Assembly: GCA_049366815.1 (NCBI GenBank)
Contig: JBMNCO010000110.1
Span: 1 to 24,581 of the forward strand
DNA: 24,581 nt
From: CAYNYM01 sp049366815
GTDB taxonomy: Bacteria; Desulfobacterota; DSM-4660; Desulfatiglandales; HGW-15
Reading direction: 5' to 3'
Part shown: in pieces, positions 24,555 through 24,581 of the stretch
Layout: the number at the start of each line of letters is the position of its first letter
How positions within the stretch are numbered: position 1 is the stretch's first letter
The notes under the pieces: generated by a model
Database searches by the model: none
Told to the model about the DNA's origin: nothing
What the model saw: only the letters and a program-made list of their open reading frames with translations
Program-made: the position numbers and the translations under genes

Positions 24555-24581
24555 GCGCCGCGACATATGTTCTTCAGGGAA

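Overview
The window is a 24.6 kb chromosomal stretch from a Gram-negative bacterium, apparently an assembled scaffold, since it contains one run of exactly 100 N at 16932-17031. Gene content and style fit an anaerobic Desulfobacterota (delta-proteobacterial) genome, but no marker gene is present, so this is only a guess. The relevant genes are LysM cell-wall hydrolases, tandem UspA proteins, a Kef-type antiporter, a beta-CASP nuclease, a DUF72 protein and a pyruvate-phosphate-dikinase-like protein. There are no rRNA, tRNA, CRISPR, phage, transposase or toxin genes that I can see. It looks like ordinary chromosome rather than an island.

Layout. (1) 56-3457: two convergent exported peptidoglycan hydrolases, a seven-LysM N-acetylmuramoyl-L-alanine amidase (+) and an MltD-like lytic transglycosylase with one LysM (-). 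(2) 3710-10185: an ion and stress block. Two tandem-domain universal stress proteins and a CPA2 K+/H+ antiporter with RCK domains run on the minus strand. A two-TM K+ channel with two RCK units is divergent on the plus strand. The 386-bp region between antiporter and channel is rich in dyads and repeats. The channel gene ends in a clear intrinsic terminator. (3) 10316-15563, all plus: a beta-CASP metallo-beta-lactamase ribonuclease-like protein, a membrane-anchored protein of unknown function, a secreted Arg/Gln/Pro-rich protein with a 42-bp tandem repeat, a DUF72 protein, and a 73-residue protein with its own promoter and terminator. (4) 15564-15938: a non-coding convergent spacer with three stacked GC-rich hairpins. 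(5) 15939-23682, all minus: an acidic coiled-coil protein of unknown function, the assembly gap, a PEP-synthase-like phosphohistidine protein lacking the usual C-terminal barrel, and two half-ABC exporters forming a heterodimer of the BmrC/BmrD type. (6) 23940-24554 (+): a LysE-family exporter.

How the genes fit together. The first pair remodels the cell wall. The Kef/channel/Usp block suggests potassium homeostasis linked to stress. The ABC pair and the dikinase-like gene are closely spaced on one strand and may be one transcription unit. I found no convincing new multi-gene system. The items most worth following are the architecture of the dikinase-like protein, the hairpin block at 15677-15786, the repeat-rich divergent promoter at 8161-8329, and the strict 14-residue repeat in the secreted protein.
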